IMG/VR virus record: IMGVR_UViG_3300004097_000006
Span: 1-63,569 of that record
Strand: one strand, 5' to 3'
Length of the DNA stretch: 63,569 nucleotides
Source of the DNA: a virus
Under the pieces are notes generated by a model. It was not told where the DNA came from. It did no database searches and saw nothing but the letters and a program-made list of their open reading frames with translations. The stretch's first letter is position 1. Each line of letters begins with the position of its first letter. Below, in pieces: positions 8,522 to 17,210 of this stretch. The translations under genes and the position numbers were made by a program.

Positions 8522-11500
8522 TTAGAATGATGGCATATTGTCTTCAAAAAAGGCGTAAGTATCAGGTCCAAGTACGCCCGCGAAGTCAGAACGATAGATA
8601 TGCCAGTTCTCGCCAGCAATGCTAATGATAGCAGGTTTATTGGAGCCCAAGAACCCAACAAGAGGCCACGTAGCTCCACCCAAAATACTAGGATTTGTTC
8701 CTCCGTTCCAATAGTACCACAAGGCTTTACCTGGGGATAATTCCGATTCAGGTATAGCCAAGTAGGTGTGTCCACTAGTACCAAACGTCAACGTCTGACC
8801 TATAACAGGCGAAGCTAACTTATTAGGTAGAGCTTCTATAAACGCTTGCGTGTATGGCCAAATATCAGCACCTGACTCGTCATAACCCCAAGCAGCAGAA
8901 AGTCCACTAACTGGAATATCTTTAACTAGTATAGAGTGACTATCATCTAGTGTGGTGCCGTTCTCAGTGTACGTAAAACTAACAGTAACCGATGTATCAT
9001 TTCCTACGTCAGCAGGAGCAGAAAATATACCGCTGGAATCCACGCTAGCTCCTTCGGATGGACCTGCAAATGACCAGGTACCCGAAGTAGTTACTGCCGC
9101 AGTAGAGTTATCATCGTAAGTTACCACAGCAATTAAACTACCAGTCTGACCTTCATCTACCTCAGAAGGCCCTGATATCTCAACGCTAACAGGAATAGGC
9201 GCTACAGCTCTAATTGATATAGTGTGTTCGGCCGTCTTAGTAACCCCACCTATAGTATAAGTTGCTTCTAACACCATGTTCGAGTTTTCTGTCACGTTAC
9301 CTGAGGTAACAATGTTATCTGATATAGATCCGTAAGTACCTCCAGATAAAATCACGTAGTCAGAAGAACCTGTTACGACAGACGTAGTGGAGTCTTCAAA
9401 TGTTGCCGTTACAGTCAGAGGTGTAGTGTTACCTCCTTCATCCAACTGAGCTAGACCTGATAACGAAATACTGATTAATGGGTTCAGTGTGTTTCCTATA
9501 CTAACTACATGTGTGTCATCTACAGTAACATCGCCTTCCGTGTAAGAAGCGGAAAGGACAACACTACTAGGACCGGTAACAGTAGGTGCAGTAAAACTAC
9601 CTGCCGTTGAGAAGGCACCTGTGTCGGCACTTGCCGTACTGGCCGTAACCGTTTTGGTAGTTGAGTCACTCATTGTAACTTGGAACGTATAAGAAGTTAT
9701 AGACTCCTCATCCACACTAATAGGACCTGTAATTTCAATCGAGGTAGGTACTACATCAGCAACAATGTTAATTGTCTTACTAGCACTAACAGTGGTTCCT
9801 TCTTCTTCATACGAAGCGGATACGGATACTGTGGTGTCAGATGAAATGTCCATTGTATTAACAGTAGTGTTATTTAATACCGTAGCTTTAGATACATCGT
9901 CCGAAGCAAAATCAGTAACCGTAACCATTTTAGTAGTTGAGTCACTCATTGTAACTTGGAAAGTATACGTACTGGAGTCATTCTCATTTATAGAGTCTGT
10001 GCCCAATATCTCCATACTTGTAGGTACAGGTAATGCTTCAATATTAAGGTTGTGTGTGTCCGTAACAGAGACCCCATCCTCCTCATAAGAAGCAGAGAGT
10101 ACCACCGAAGTATCTGCGTCAATATCACCACCAGTAACCACACTGTTATCTGAGACTACGCCTGCAGCTCCATCAGAAGAAAAGTCAGCCACTGAGACTA
10201 ATGAAGTAGAACCATCAGAGTATGTAACTTCAAACGTAAACGTTTCTTGGTCACCTTCCTGTATAGTGTCTGCACCTATGATCTTAAGGGACGTAGGAGC
10301 CGCATTAGCCACGTAGGTCAATTCATGAGTGTCGCTAACAGTGACACCGTCTTCCGTGTAAGAAGCAGATAGAATAGCCGATCCGTCAGAAGTAATAGAA
10401 CCCACAGTCGCCGTATTATTACCTGATATAGAAACGTCCACATTATCAGAGGCGAAGTCCGTTACATCAACTAAAGACGTAGTTCCATCTGAATAAGTTA
10501 ACTTAAACGTATATAGCTCTACACCAGACTCAATCGATGTCGAAGAACCTAGAATCTCCAGAGATTGAGGTGCAGGCGCAGCTACTAAATCCACAGGTAA
10601 GGATGCACTGACTGTAACACCGTCTTCCGTATAAGAAGCAGTTAGGCCAGCTGAACCGTTAACCAGTATTGAACCTACAGTGGCGTCAGAATCCGTAATA
10701 ACTAAGTCTACATTATCAGAGGCGAAGTCCGAGACTGTAACCAATGACGTAGTTCCATCTGAATAGGTAACTTGGAATGTATAAGATTCGGTCTCACCTT
10801 CGTCAATACTACTGGCTCCTAGTATGGCTAATGACTGAGGGGCTGAGGCAGCAATTAAACCTACAGGGTGCGTAGCGTTAACCGTAATGCCATCTTCCGT
10901 GTAAGATGCGGATAGTTCAGCGGCACCATCAGCTAGTATTGAACCTACTGTGGCATCATCGCCTACTACTGTCAAGTCCGCATTATCAGAGGCTAAATCA
11001 GATACAGTAACCATTTTGGTACTTCCATCTGTCATAGTAACTTGGTACGTATAAGATTCGGTTTCACCTTCTCTAATACTACTGGCTCCTAGTATAACTA
11101 ATGACTGAGGGACGGGGTCTGCTACCAAAGTAACGTTGTGAGTATCTGTAATAGTATGGCCTAACTCCGTATAACTAACAGTCAGTATGGCTGAACCATT
11201 TGCATTAATATCACCTACTGAGGCAACTGAACCTGCGACTACCAAATCAACACTGTCCGAAATGAATGAGTCCAGGTCCTCTAAATCTAACATTCGAGTT
11301 GTGCTATCCGAATAAGTAACTTGGAATGTATAAGATTCGGTTTCACCTTCGTCAATGCTACTGGCTCCTATAATCTCTATGCTCGAAGGAATTGAGTCGG
11401 CAACAATATTAACAGTTAGTGAAGCATCAAGTAGAATACCGTCAACTGCAAATGAGGCTTCTAGGACAATAGACGTATCATTAACTATGTCTAAAGTAGT

Positions 11501-12973
11501 TAATTCACCATCCGTATTAAATATACCTGATGTAACGTCACTAGAAGTAGCGCCGTCTACCATAGATATATCCTGAGTAGTTCCATCAGAGTAAGAAACG
11601 ACGAAATCGTAGGTGTAAGTGCCTTCTTCCTGTACAGTAGCAAGACCTGTGATGGTCAAACTAACTGGAATTACTTCCGCCAGTATGGTAACAGGTAATG
11701 AGGCACTAAGTATAATACCTTCGATAGCTGATGACGCACTTAAAACTGTAGGGGTGTCATTAGTAATGTCCATTGCAGTTAAGTCACCGTTAATACCAAA
11801 TGTGGCAATAGGTGCTGAGCTACTAGCGGTATCTGGTGTTATATCCGAAGTTGCTCCATCGGAGTACGTCACACGGAACACGTAGCTGCCTGTAGTTTGC
11901 TCAGGTTGCGTCTCGTTACCTATGATTGCAAGTGATTGTGGAACCACTGGGGTAAATAGGTCTTTAACATTGATAACTAAGAGTCCATTAACGAAAGTCC
12001 CAGGATGGTACTTATCCTCAAGTTTAGCGTTAACGGTTATAGTAGTATCAGAACTTATGTCAGGAATAGTAATTACACCGCTCTGATCAATAGTAATACC
12101 TTCTGCGTTATTTTCAATTGTCCAAACAATGTCAGAAGGATTGATATCCCTAGTGTTATCATCGAATACGCCGTCGGCCTCTACTTGACCTGTAGCGTTA
12201 TCACCCAGCTCAACTGCACCTGAGGCTAGCCTCGCATCAACAGCTATGAGAGTAGGAATGAAGTACGTTACATCATCTTCTGTGGGAAGACGCCACTCAC
12301 CGAACCATTCGTTCGTACGATCAGGGTTATTCCCAGTTAAGAAGAACACGGAACCTTCTTCTGGAAGCTGAGAGTAATCAAATGAAACGAAGGTGTCTGT
12401 ATCGCCTACAGAGTCAGGATAGTTTTCATCGATAGAGTATTCTCCGTCGATGTGTACCATAGTCCGTGGCTTATCAGGATGTGTATGCTCTTTAGGTGTG
12501 CGGGCGCCTAAAAATCCAGGGTAGTCAAAAGTAACAACAACAGGGTCGCCGCCTTGGACTTCAGGTATCAATATAAGACCTGCTTTCAGAGTTGAGGCAG
12601 GCCCTAAAGAGAACTCACCTTCAATACCTAATTCAAATGGGTCAGCATCACTAATTGCTTGATAGTATTGGTCTACTACGTAAAGCATATCAAAGGTAGT
12701 GATTTCTTCCCACGTACTCTTTCTACCATCAGCGTTAGTATGATTAGTACGACGATATACTGTATTATACCAAGGGTCTTCTGGGTCACACACAAGCCAT
12801 AATACGTTGTAAGGTAATTGCGAAAAAGTAGGTTCGTCATAAGAACTTACCATCAAAAATGTTCTGTGATCTGGTTCAAGTTCGAAAGTTAGTGGATTAG
12901 TCTTGTCTACATTACGTAGATCTGATAAATACAAGTAGTTCGAAATGAAACTCTTTAACTGTTCATCTGCCAT
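8522..12973 (-). CDS. Giant adhesin-like tail protein with about 12 tandem Ig-like domains
   Basis: Two ATGs (12976 and 12973) follow AGGAG; the second has the better spacing. Residues 1-170 form a connector domain shared with the protein at 13000-13647. After one divergent copy, at least eleven tandem bacterial Ig-like (Big/BID type) domains follow from about residue 360 to 1345. Each has the signature 'P-x-S-(L/I/M)-x-I-x-G-x-x-x-I-x-E' and 'YSDGTT'. A distinct 130-residue C-terminal domain rich in Trp, Gly and Tyr caps the chain. Such chains are known in phage tail fibres and bind carbohydrate or extend a receptor-binding tip. The C-terminal cap is the likely receptor-binding part by position (inference). 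Repeat copies are also similar in DNA. Confidence 0.8.
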   Translation of the reverse strand: MADEQLKSFISNYLYLSDLRNVDKTNPLTFELEPDHRTFLMVSSYDEPTFSQLPYNVLWLVCDPEDPWYNTVYRRTNHTNADGRKSTWEEITTFDMLYVVDQYYQAISDADPFELGIEGEFSLGPASTLKAGLILIPEVQGGDPVVVTFDYPGFLGARTPKEHTHPDKPRTMVHIDGEYSIDENYPDSVGDTDTFVSFDYSQLPEEGSVFFLTGNNPDRTNEWFGEWRLPTEDDVTYFIPTLIAVDARLASGAVELGDNATGQVEADGVFDDNTRDINPSDIVWTIENNAEGITIDQSGVITIPDISSDTTITVNAKLEDKYHPGTFVNGLLVINVKDLFTPVVPQSLAIIGNETQPEQTTGSYVFRVTYSDGATSDITPDTASSSAPIATFGINGDLTAMDITNDTPTVLSASSAIEGIILSASLPVTILAEVIPVSLTITGLATVQEEGTYTYDFVVSYSDGTTQDISMVDGATSSDVTSGIFNTDGELTTLDIVNDTSIVLEASFAVDGILLDASLTVNIVADSIPSSIEIIGASSIDEGETESYTFQVTYSDSTTRMLDLEDLDSFISDSVDLVVAGSVASVGDINANGSAILTVSYTELGHTITDTHNVTLVADPVPQSLVILGASSIREGETESYTYQVTMTDGSTKMVTVSDLASDNADLTVVGDDATVGSILADGAAELSASYTEDGITVNATHPVGLIAASAPQSLAILGASSIDEGETESYTFQVTYSDGTTSLVTVSDFASDNVDLVITDSDATVGSILVNGSAGLTASYTEDGVTVSASLPVDLVAAPAPQSLEILGSSTSIESGVELYTFKLTYSDGTTSLVDVTDFASDNVDVSISGNNTATVGSITSDGSAILSASYTEDGVTVSDTHELTYVANAAPTSLKIIGADTIQEGDQETFTFEVTYSDGSTSLVSVADFSSDGAAGVVSDNSVVTGGDIDADTSVVLSASYEEDGVSVTDTHNLNIEALPVPTSMEILGTDSINENDSSTYTFQVTMSDSTTKMVTVTDFASDDVSKATVLNNTTVNTMDISSDTTVSVSASYEEEGTTVSASKTINIVADVVPTSIEITGPISVDEESITSYTFQVTMSDSTTKTVTASTASADTGAFSTAGSFTAPTVTGPSSVVLSASYTEGDVTVDDTHVVSIGNTLNPLISISLSGLAQLDEGGNTTPLTVTATFEDSTTSVVTGSSDYVILSGGTYGSISDNIVTSGNVTENSNMVLEATYTIGGVTKTAEHTISIRAVAPIPVSVEISGPSEVDEGQTGSLIAVVTYDDNSTAAVTTSGTWSFAGPSEGASVDSSGIFSAPADVGNDTSVTVSFTYTENGTTLDDSHSILVKDIPVSGLSAAWGYDESGADIWPYTQAFIEALPNKLASPVIGQTLTFGTSGHTYLAIPESELSPGKALWYYWNGGTNPSILGGATWPLVGFLGSNKPAIISIAGENWHIYRSDFAGVLGPDTYAFFEDNMPSF
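8930..11930 (-). repeat. Tandem Ig-like domain array seen at DNA level
   Basis: About eleven units of roughly 270 bases recur within the adhesin gene. Some copies share long identical stretches, such as ACATTATCAGAGGCGAAGTC at about 10440 and 10710 (as written on the plus strand). This similarity would allow unit gain or loss by recombination. Confidence 0.8.
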
Positions 12974-12999
12974 CATAATCTCCTACAGAATTAATTAAA

Positions 13000-13647
13000 T
13001 TAAGGAGCAGCGGTAATATCTGCTGCCATTAACTTGCCCCAGCCTGCGCTTGTAGAGCTAGTAGCTTTAAGTACTGAGCCTACGGCAGGAGTACCGTTAG
13101 AAATAGCGACAACACCTGTCGCATGTTGCAATTCAGTTGCAGGAATCTCTGCATGTTCATGAGGTAAAGGCTCACGCGCATCGTCTAAACGCGGGTCACC
13201 CTGAACTACGGCTACAGGTGTAGACCCATCGGGAGCATCATGTGAAATAAGTACAATTCCCATCTCTGTCGTAGATGCGGCACCCGCAGTCTCACCACTA
13301 CCTATAGAAGATAAATCGTCGGTATCGTAAAACTGCTCGTCCCATATATTCTCTAAGTAATAAAGAACTTCCCAAGTATGATTATACTCTGCGTTAAGTC
13401 CATCGGCATCTTTACTGACACGCTTTAGTGCATGGCGGTAAGTAGAACTATTTGGATTAAAGTCAATCCAAATAACGTTTAGTGGAAGAATCATATTCCA
13501 CGGTTCTTTTAAAGCACAAACGAACGTACTAGTTTTGCCTATGCTTGTATTGGTTCGACGCATTACCTGCGGTGTTTCTTCTGATAAGTTAGCTGCATCA
13601 GAAACTACTTCAAGTCCTGCTATATATCTCTGGAGTAAAAGTTCCAT
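13000..13647 (-). CDS. Short tail protein, paralogue of the adhesin N-terminus
   Basis: 215 residues. Residues 25-165 match the first 170 residues of the 1484-aa adhesin encoded next. Both have 'LP(L/Y)NV(I/L)W', 'YR...R...DADG/NADGR', 'TWE', a 'GLxLIP/GIVLIS' strand and a 'P(H/K)EH' motif. The last 50 residues (ATGVVAISNGTPAVGSVLKA... GWGKLMAADIT) resemble the short shaft-to-tip motif of phage tail fibres. It therefore looks like the minimal fibre or connector module without the Ig chain. Gene order (sheath, this gene, adhesin) suggests the shared domain docks both proteins at one tail site; this is inference. Confidence 0.7.
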   Translation of the reverse strand: MELLLQRYIAGLEVVSDAANLSEETPQVMRRTNTSIGKTSTFVCALKEPWNMILPLNVIWIDFNPNSSTYRHALKRVSKDADGLNAEYNHTWEVLYYLENIWDEQFYDTDDLSSIGSGETAGAASTTEMGIVLISHDAPDGSTPVAVVQGDPRLDDAREPLPHEHAEIPATELQHATGVVAISNGTPAVGSVLKATSSTSAGWGKLMAADITAAP

Positions 13648-13684
13648 AGTTTTAAAACCTCTTTTTCTTTATGTTGAACGAAGA

Positions 13685-13714
13685 TACCACTAGAAGGTAC
13701 TTCCCCTAGTGGTA
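13685..13714 (-). other. Nine-base-pair stem-loop after the tail sheath gene
   Basis: TACCACTAG and CTAGTGGTA form a perfect inverted repeat with a 12-base loop, about 20 bases past the sheath stop and upstream of the next gene. No run of T follows on the minus strand. It may be an attenuator or an RNA-processing hairpin that sets the high sheath level apart from downstream genes. Confidence 0.5.
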
Positions 13715-13733
13715 CTACTAATGCTTTTTAGTT

Positions 13734-15389
13734 TTAAAGTTCGTCGGCCGTTACGCGAGAACCAGTAGGGTTTATGTTGAAGGCGACATGCACACGCTTA
13801 ACTGCAATCGTAGGCGTATAGTATAGATCAATAACTAAATCGCCGTTGGCGATGATGTCAGGTGTATTGTTTACCTCAGAACAAACAACTTTGTACTCGT
13901 ATACGCCACGTCCTGTACGTATAGGATCCATGAACTTCTCAACCATCATACGTAATTCTGTACGCAATCGGTTATCATTTGGATCAAACAGTTTGTAACG
14001 TGCTGCTAAGCTTGTTGCTTTAAGTATGTAGTTTGTTAAACGGCGCACGTTAACCCACTGCAAAGCACTAGCCATACGCTGAGTAGTCTGCTGATCCCAT
14101 ACAACAAAACCTTGGCCGGGTATGTTTCTTATGCAGTTGACTTGGACTTCGGATAAAGAGTCACGGTGACCTTGGCCGTAATGAACGGCTAGTCCTCCAA
14201 CACTCAGGCGGCCTCGGTTAATACCTGCCGGTGCAAACCACACACCCCGTTGTTGATCAGTATAGGCCATTACACCCGCAATGAATCCCGACGGTGGTAC
14301 ACTTAGTTTCTTGCCGCTATTCGAATCCGTAACGTTTACATTAGGAGTATATAAGCCTGCGTAGGAGCTATCAAGGTTAAGTTCATTAACCTTGTATACG
14401 TTTGCGGCAGAGGTCTCTTGTTTATCTGATGGCATATCCAACACAGCAAACGCGTCACCACGTAATCTTGCCAGTCTTTCCATAGAACGATGTACTGTAG
14501 GATTAGCATAACCTGCATTGATAAGAATGTTTACATCAATTGAATCTATGTCTTCAAACAACTCCCAGGCTAAAGCTATTTGGTCCTGTGTCACTCTTAA
14601 TCCGTCAGAGCCTCCATCAAAACGCTCGAAAGCATCTGTAACGACATCAAGATTTTCACAATAAGGGTTATTAAGGACACGGATGTGTTTAGATCCGCTT
14701 GTTGGGTTATTAATAACGTCTTCGATAAATAGTTGGTTACCTTCGCCGTCAACCTGTTCCTCACGAGAACACAGGAACTTCTCTAAAGGAGCTTCAAATT
14801 CACCTCCTTGGTAGTTTAAGAACACTTCGACGTAAAACCATTTAGCATCGTGCCCATTGCCACGTAAGGCAACCCCATCAGGATTAGCAGGTCGGATGCG
14901 TACAGATATACTGTTGTTCCACTTGCCTGGATCGATAGAATAAAATGCAGCCAGTATTAAGCTTACACCCGGTGTAGCTGGCGTAAATTCTAAGTTGTCT
15001 TCAGGAGCTTCAATACCTAAAGGTCTGTTAGATCCGTCATCGAAGTTGTTCAAGGCGAACTTAGGGTTATGTGCATTTGGATCATCGGTTGTCCAATAAG
15101 CACCTGCACTTAAAGCACCGTTAACTACACGGACAACTTGAAGGCGTTTCGAAACATCTAGGAAAGGGTCTACGCATTGTGCCATAAATCCAAACTTGCC
15201 TGGAGTACCGTGACCAAACTTACTAGTATATTCTACGTGGTCTGTCACTAAAGTTGTCTTTAGTACAGGCCCTTTTGGAGCTTCGCCGACGATAGCACCT
15301 ATACTAGTAGAAACCGCAGCAACTCGCTGAGATAAATCTATAGTCTGGGTGTAGACGCCTGCAGAAGCGTTTGGTGATGCAATTGGCAT
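13734..15389 (-). CDS. Contractile tail sheath protein
   Basis: 551 residues with a very strong AAAGGAGGAAGG ribosome site. The N-terminus 'SPGVY/ASAGVYTQTIDLSQ ... STSIGAIVGEAPKGP' and the C-terminal segment 'VNVRRLTNYI' through 'EVNNTPDIIANGDLVIDLYYTPTIAVKRV' are typical of tail sheath proteins (T4 gp18 / FI-type family). The sheath polymer surrounds the tail tube and contracts to drive the tube through the host envelope. Length is within the usual 400-660 range. A terminator lies immediately upstream (15485-15510), so this gene begins its own late transcription unit. This is the best evidence that the phage is a myovirus. Confidence 0.93.
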   Translation of the reverse strand: MPIASPNASAGVYTQTIDLSQRVAAVSTSIGAIVGEAPKGPVLKTTLVTDHVEYTSKFGHGTPGKFGFMAQCVDPFLDVSKRLQVVRVVNGALSAGAYWTTDDPNAHNPKFALNNFDDGSNRPLGIEAPEDNLEFTPATPGVSLILAAFYSIDPGKWNNSISVRIRPANPDGVALRGNGHDAKWFYVEVFLNYQGGEFEAPLEKFLCSREEQVDGEGNQLFIEDVINNPTSGSKHIRVLNNPYCENLDVVTDAFERFDGGSDGLRVTQDQIALAWELFEDIDSIDVNILINAGYANPTVHRSMERLARLRGDAFAVLDMPSDKQETSAANVYKVNELNLDSSYAGLYTPNVNVTDSNSGKKLSVPPSGFIAGVMAYTDQQRGVWFAPAGINRGRLSVGGLAVHYGQGHRDSLSEVQVNCIRNIPGQGFVVWDQQTTQRMASALQWVNVRRLTNYILKATSLAARYKLFDPNDNRLRTELRMMVEKFMDPIRTGRGVYEYKVVCSEVNNTPDIIANGDLVIDLYYTPTIAVKRVHVAFNINPTGSRVTADEL

Positions 15390-15484
15390 TATACCTTCCT
15401 CCTTTGGATGTGTTTAGCCTATTAAACATAAAGTTAAATTAGCAAAAAGACACAGGGAGGTCAGTTTTGAGGGAAAGGAGACAC

Positions 15485-15510
15485 AAAAAAACCCGCAAAG
15501 TGCAGGCTTT
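15485..15510 (-). terminator. Rho-independent terminator after the J-domain gene
   Basis: Minus strand: AAAGCCTGC, loop ACTTT, GCGGG, then seven T residues. It is located 55 bases past the J-domain gene stop and upstream of the sheath gene, separating the two transcription units. Confidence 0.8.
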
Positions 15511-15563
15511 CTTAGAGTACGTATTTTATATATCAATAAACAGTAGACTGTTTGTAGGTCTTC

Positions 15564-16460
15564 TTAAGATTCATTCAAATCCCAATCCCAGTCGTCATCT
15601 CCATCTCCATCTCCCTCGGATTGAAAAGAAGTATCTATATCATCGTAGACGCTGCGGTTACTTGAAGCGGCACGAATATTCTCAATGGCCTTTTCAAATT
15701 CCCCTATACTTAGTAGTATCATTCTACGATAAGCATCAGTAGCAGGACCTGTACCAGACTTCCTATAAATAGAAGTGATTAAGGCATCTTCCGTTTGCAT
15801 GAAGTCTCTCCAGTCACGCTCAACCGAAGCATATACCTTTTTGTACTCAGACAGTAAAAGCAATAGGCGCTCTTTAGCCTTGCTTGACCTGCTCTTAATT
15901 TTAGACTTAGAGTCCTGTAGAGTAACCCATAAGGATTCAAGAGTTTCAAGGTCATTGGATTTGTACGCTCCATACGCCGTATGGAATGTATCAGTAAGTA
16001 TCGTACTCCCACCGTTCTTATCTGGGTGGCACAAGTTACTGATCTTTTTAAACAGTCGAGCACAGGCTTTTCTTGTTTCCCTACCACCTAAGTCAGGCTC
16101 TTGAGAACCAGTTCCTTCAATAAAGTCTTTATCAGAGCCACAGCCAATAAAATCCTCATCGTCCAGTAAGTCAGGACGGAAGGTACCTTCCGTCACTTGG
16201 GATTTAGCTTCGTGTAAGTAAGCTTCATGTCTTGCAGTCAAGGCATCTAGTTTTGCAATCTCTTCGTATAAAGATGGATTAAGTTCCCCGAACATGGTGT
16301 CGCGGAATTCTTGCTCCTTGTCCAAAGCATCCCGAAGGTAGTTAATGTCAGTCTTTATCTTCTCGATTTGAGTCTGTAAGTTTTGCTCAGTCTCAGGGTC
16401 TTCGTAAACTACCAGGGACGTGCAAGGGATTAATAATGGATTTTTCATAATATTGAACAT
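15564..16460 (-). CDS. J-domain (DnaJ-like) protein
   Basis: 298 residues. Residues about 128-180 hold a J-domain with the diagnostic HPDK at 145-148 ('ARLFKKISNLCHPDKNGGS', followed by 'FHTAYGAYKSND'), preceded by a long predicted coiled coil (about residues 22-90). After the J-domain there is another helical region, and the tail is acidic with alternating Asp/Gly (GDGDGDDDWDWD). J-domains stimulate Hsp70 (DnaK) ATPase. A phage copy could direct host DnaK to virion assembly or replication complexes, but the client is unknown. No Gly/Phe or zinc region of classical DnaJ is present. It is the last gene before a strong terminator. Confidence 0.8.
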   Translation of the reverse strand: MFNIMKNPLLIPCTSLVVYEDPETEQNLQTQIEKIKTDINYLRDALDKEQEFRDTMFGELNPSLYEEIAKLDALTARHEAYLHEAKSQVTEGTFRPDLLDDEDFIGCGSDKDFIEGTGSQEPDLGGRETRKACARLFKKISNLCHPDKNGGSTILTDTFHTAYGAYKSNDLETLESLWVTLQDSKSKIKSRSSKAKERLLLLLSEYKKVYASVERDWRDFMQTEDALITSIYRKSGTGPATDAYRRMILLSIGEFEKAIENIRAASSNRSVYDDIDTSFQSEGDGDGDDDWDWDLNES

Positions 16461-16508
16461 AGGGTTAGGGTTCCTATCGAAGACTAAGGGACGTAGGCCC
16501 CCGTCTGT

Positions 16509-16697
16509 TTATTGTTGCGCAACTAGCTGTTGTATTGGCATATCAAGTAACTGTTTTAACCTTACACTTATTTGATTGCGTTTTGCGGCATGTTTCTTCA
16601 ACCAAGCTAAGTTATTACCAGAGCGACTGACTTGGCGTTTATGAAACGGTAAATCTAAGTCTCTATCCTCTAACAAGGTATTCAATTCGTCTAACAT
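16509..16697 (-). CDS. Small hypothetical protein, 62 aa
   Basis: A 62-residue frame with AGGGGAA upstream of ATG 16697. It is tightly packed between the neighbours (12 bases after one and 48 before the other) in the same orientation. The product is mostly helical and basic in the middle (KKHAAKRNQISVRLKQLL). No family recognised. Confidence 0.55.
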   Translation of the reverse strand: MLDELNTLLEDRDLDLPFHKRQVSRSGNNLAWLKKHAAKRNQISVRLKQLLDMPIQQLVAQQ

Positions 16698-16709
16698 TAT
16701 ATTATTCCC

Positions 16710-17114
16710 CTATAAGGCATCTTTATAAAAATCGTTAATAGCCTCAGCAGCCGTGTACTCAAGGGAGTAGCGTCGGAGTAACAACATAGCATCGTGACTA
16801 GCACCATCATCCGATGAAGCAAGATTATTTTGAATAATTAAATTAGTAGCTTCTCGGATCCACAGACTTTCCGCTCTATCTATAGTCATGTACTTTAATA
16901 CAGGTGTTGGATTTTTAAGATTCAAGGCAACCATACAGCAAACACGCTGTCCATAACCTACTCTTATTTCTTCGAAAGTAGGTTCCTGTAACGTAGCTAA
17001 GGGGAGGTCGGTGGAGGTTTGTAATACCTCAGCTTCCTGTATGAAGGTCATTGGGACCCAGACACGTTTAACAAACCATCGGTTTTTAGTAACAGTTCTT
17101 ATAATTTTTTGCAT
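16710..17114 (-). CDS. Hypothetical protein, 134 aa
   Basis: 134 residues in a mixed alpha/beta pattern, with a basic N-terminus and a helical C-terminal half ('SLEYTAAEAINDFYKDAL'). No recognisable catalytic or binding motif. The gene is preceded by a promoter-like AAACTGTAAA element and a leader hairpin (17146-17190), so it probably starts a transcript that runs into the J-domain gene. Its ribosome site is weak. Confidence 0.65.
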   Translation of the reverse strand: MQKIIRTVTKNRWFVKRVWVPMTFIQEAEVLQTSTDLPLATLQEPTFEEIRVGYGQRVCCMVALNLKNPTPVLKYMTIDRAESLWIREATNLIIQNNLASSDDGASHDAMLLLRRYSLEYTAAEAINDFYKDAL

Positions 17115-17145
17115 GGTGGTATTTCTCTACTTTAGTTAATCGTAC

Positions 17146-17161
17146 CTAAGGTTATCCTTAG
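17146..17161 (-). other. Leader hairpin
   Basis: CTAAGG, four-base loop, CCTTAG: a perfect six-pair stem. It lies between the promoter-like element at 17168-17190 and the ATG at 17114, so it would sit at the 5' end of the mRNA. It could protect the transcript end or affect translation. Confidence 0.45.
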
Positions 17162-17167
17162 AATGCT

Positions 17168-17190
17168 TGTATACTACTTATTTACAGTTT
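17168..17190 (-). promoter_or_regulatory. Candidate phage promoter, AAACTGTAAA type
   Basis: Minus strand AAACTGTAAA (17181-17190), seven bases, then TATACA (17168-17173). The same spacing to TATATG is seen at 28993-29015. It is positioned in the gap upstream of the 16710-17114 gene. Confidence 0.5.
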
Positions 17191-17210
17191 CAAATTTAGT
17201 AGCAATTAGG

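Noticed and set aside
8511-8784. Upstream extension of the fibre-type gene to 8784
   Set aside because: It would overlap about 260 bases of the adhesin gene C-terminus; the GTG at 8511 has a perfect ribosome site.
15467-15742. Plus-strand frame across the J-domain gene end
   Set aside because: Antisense to the J-domain gene and through its terminator, without support.
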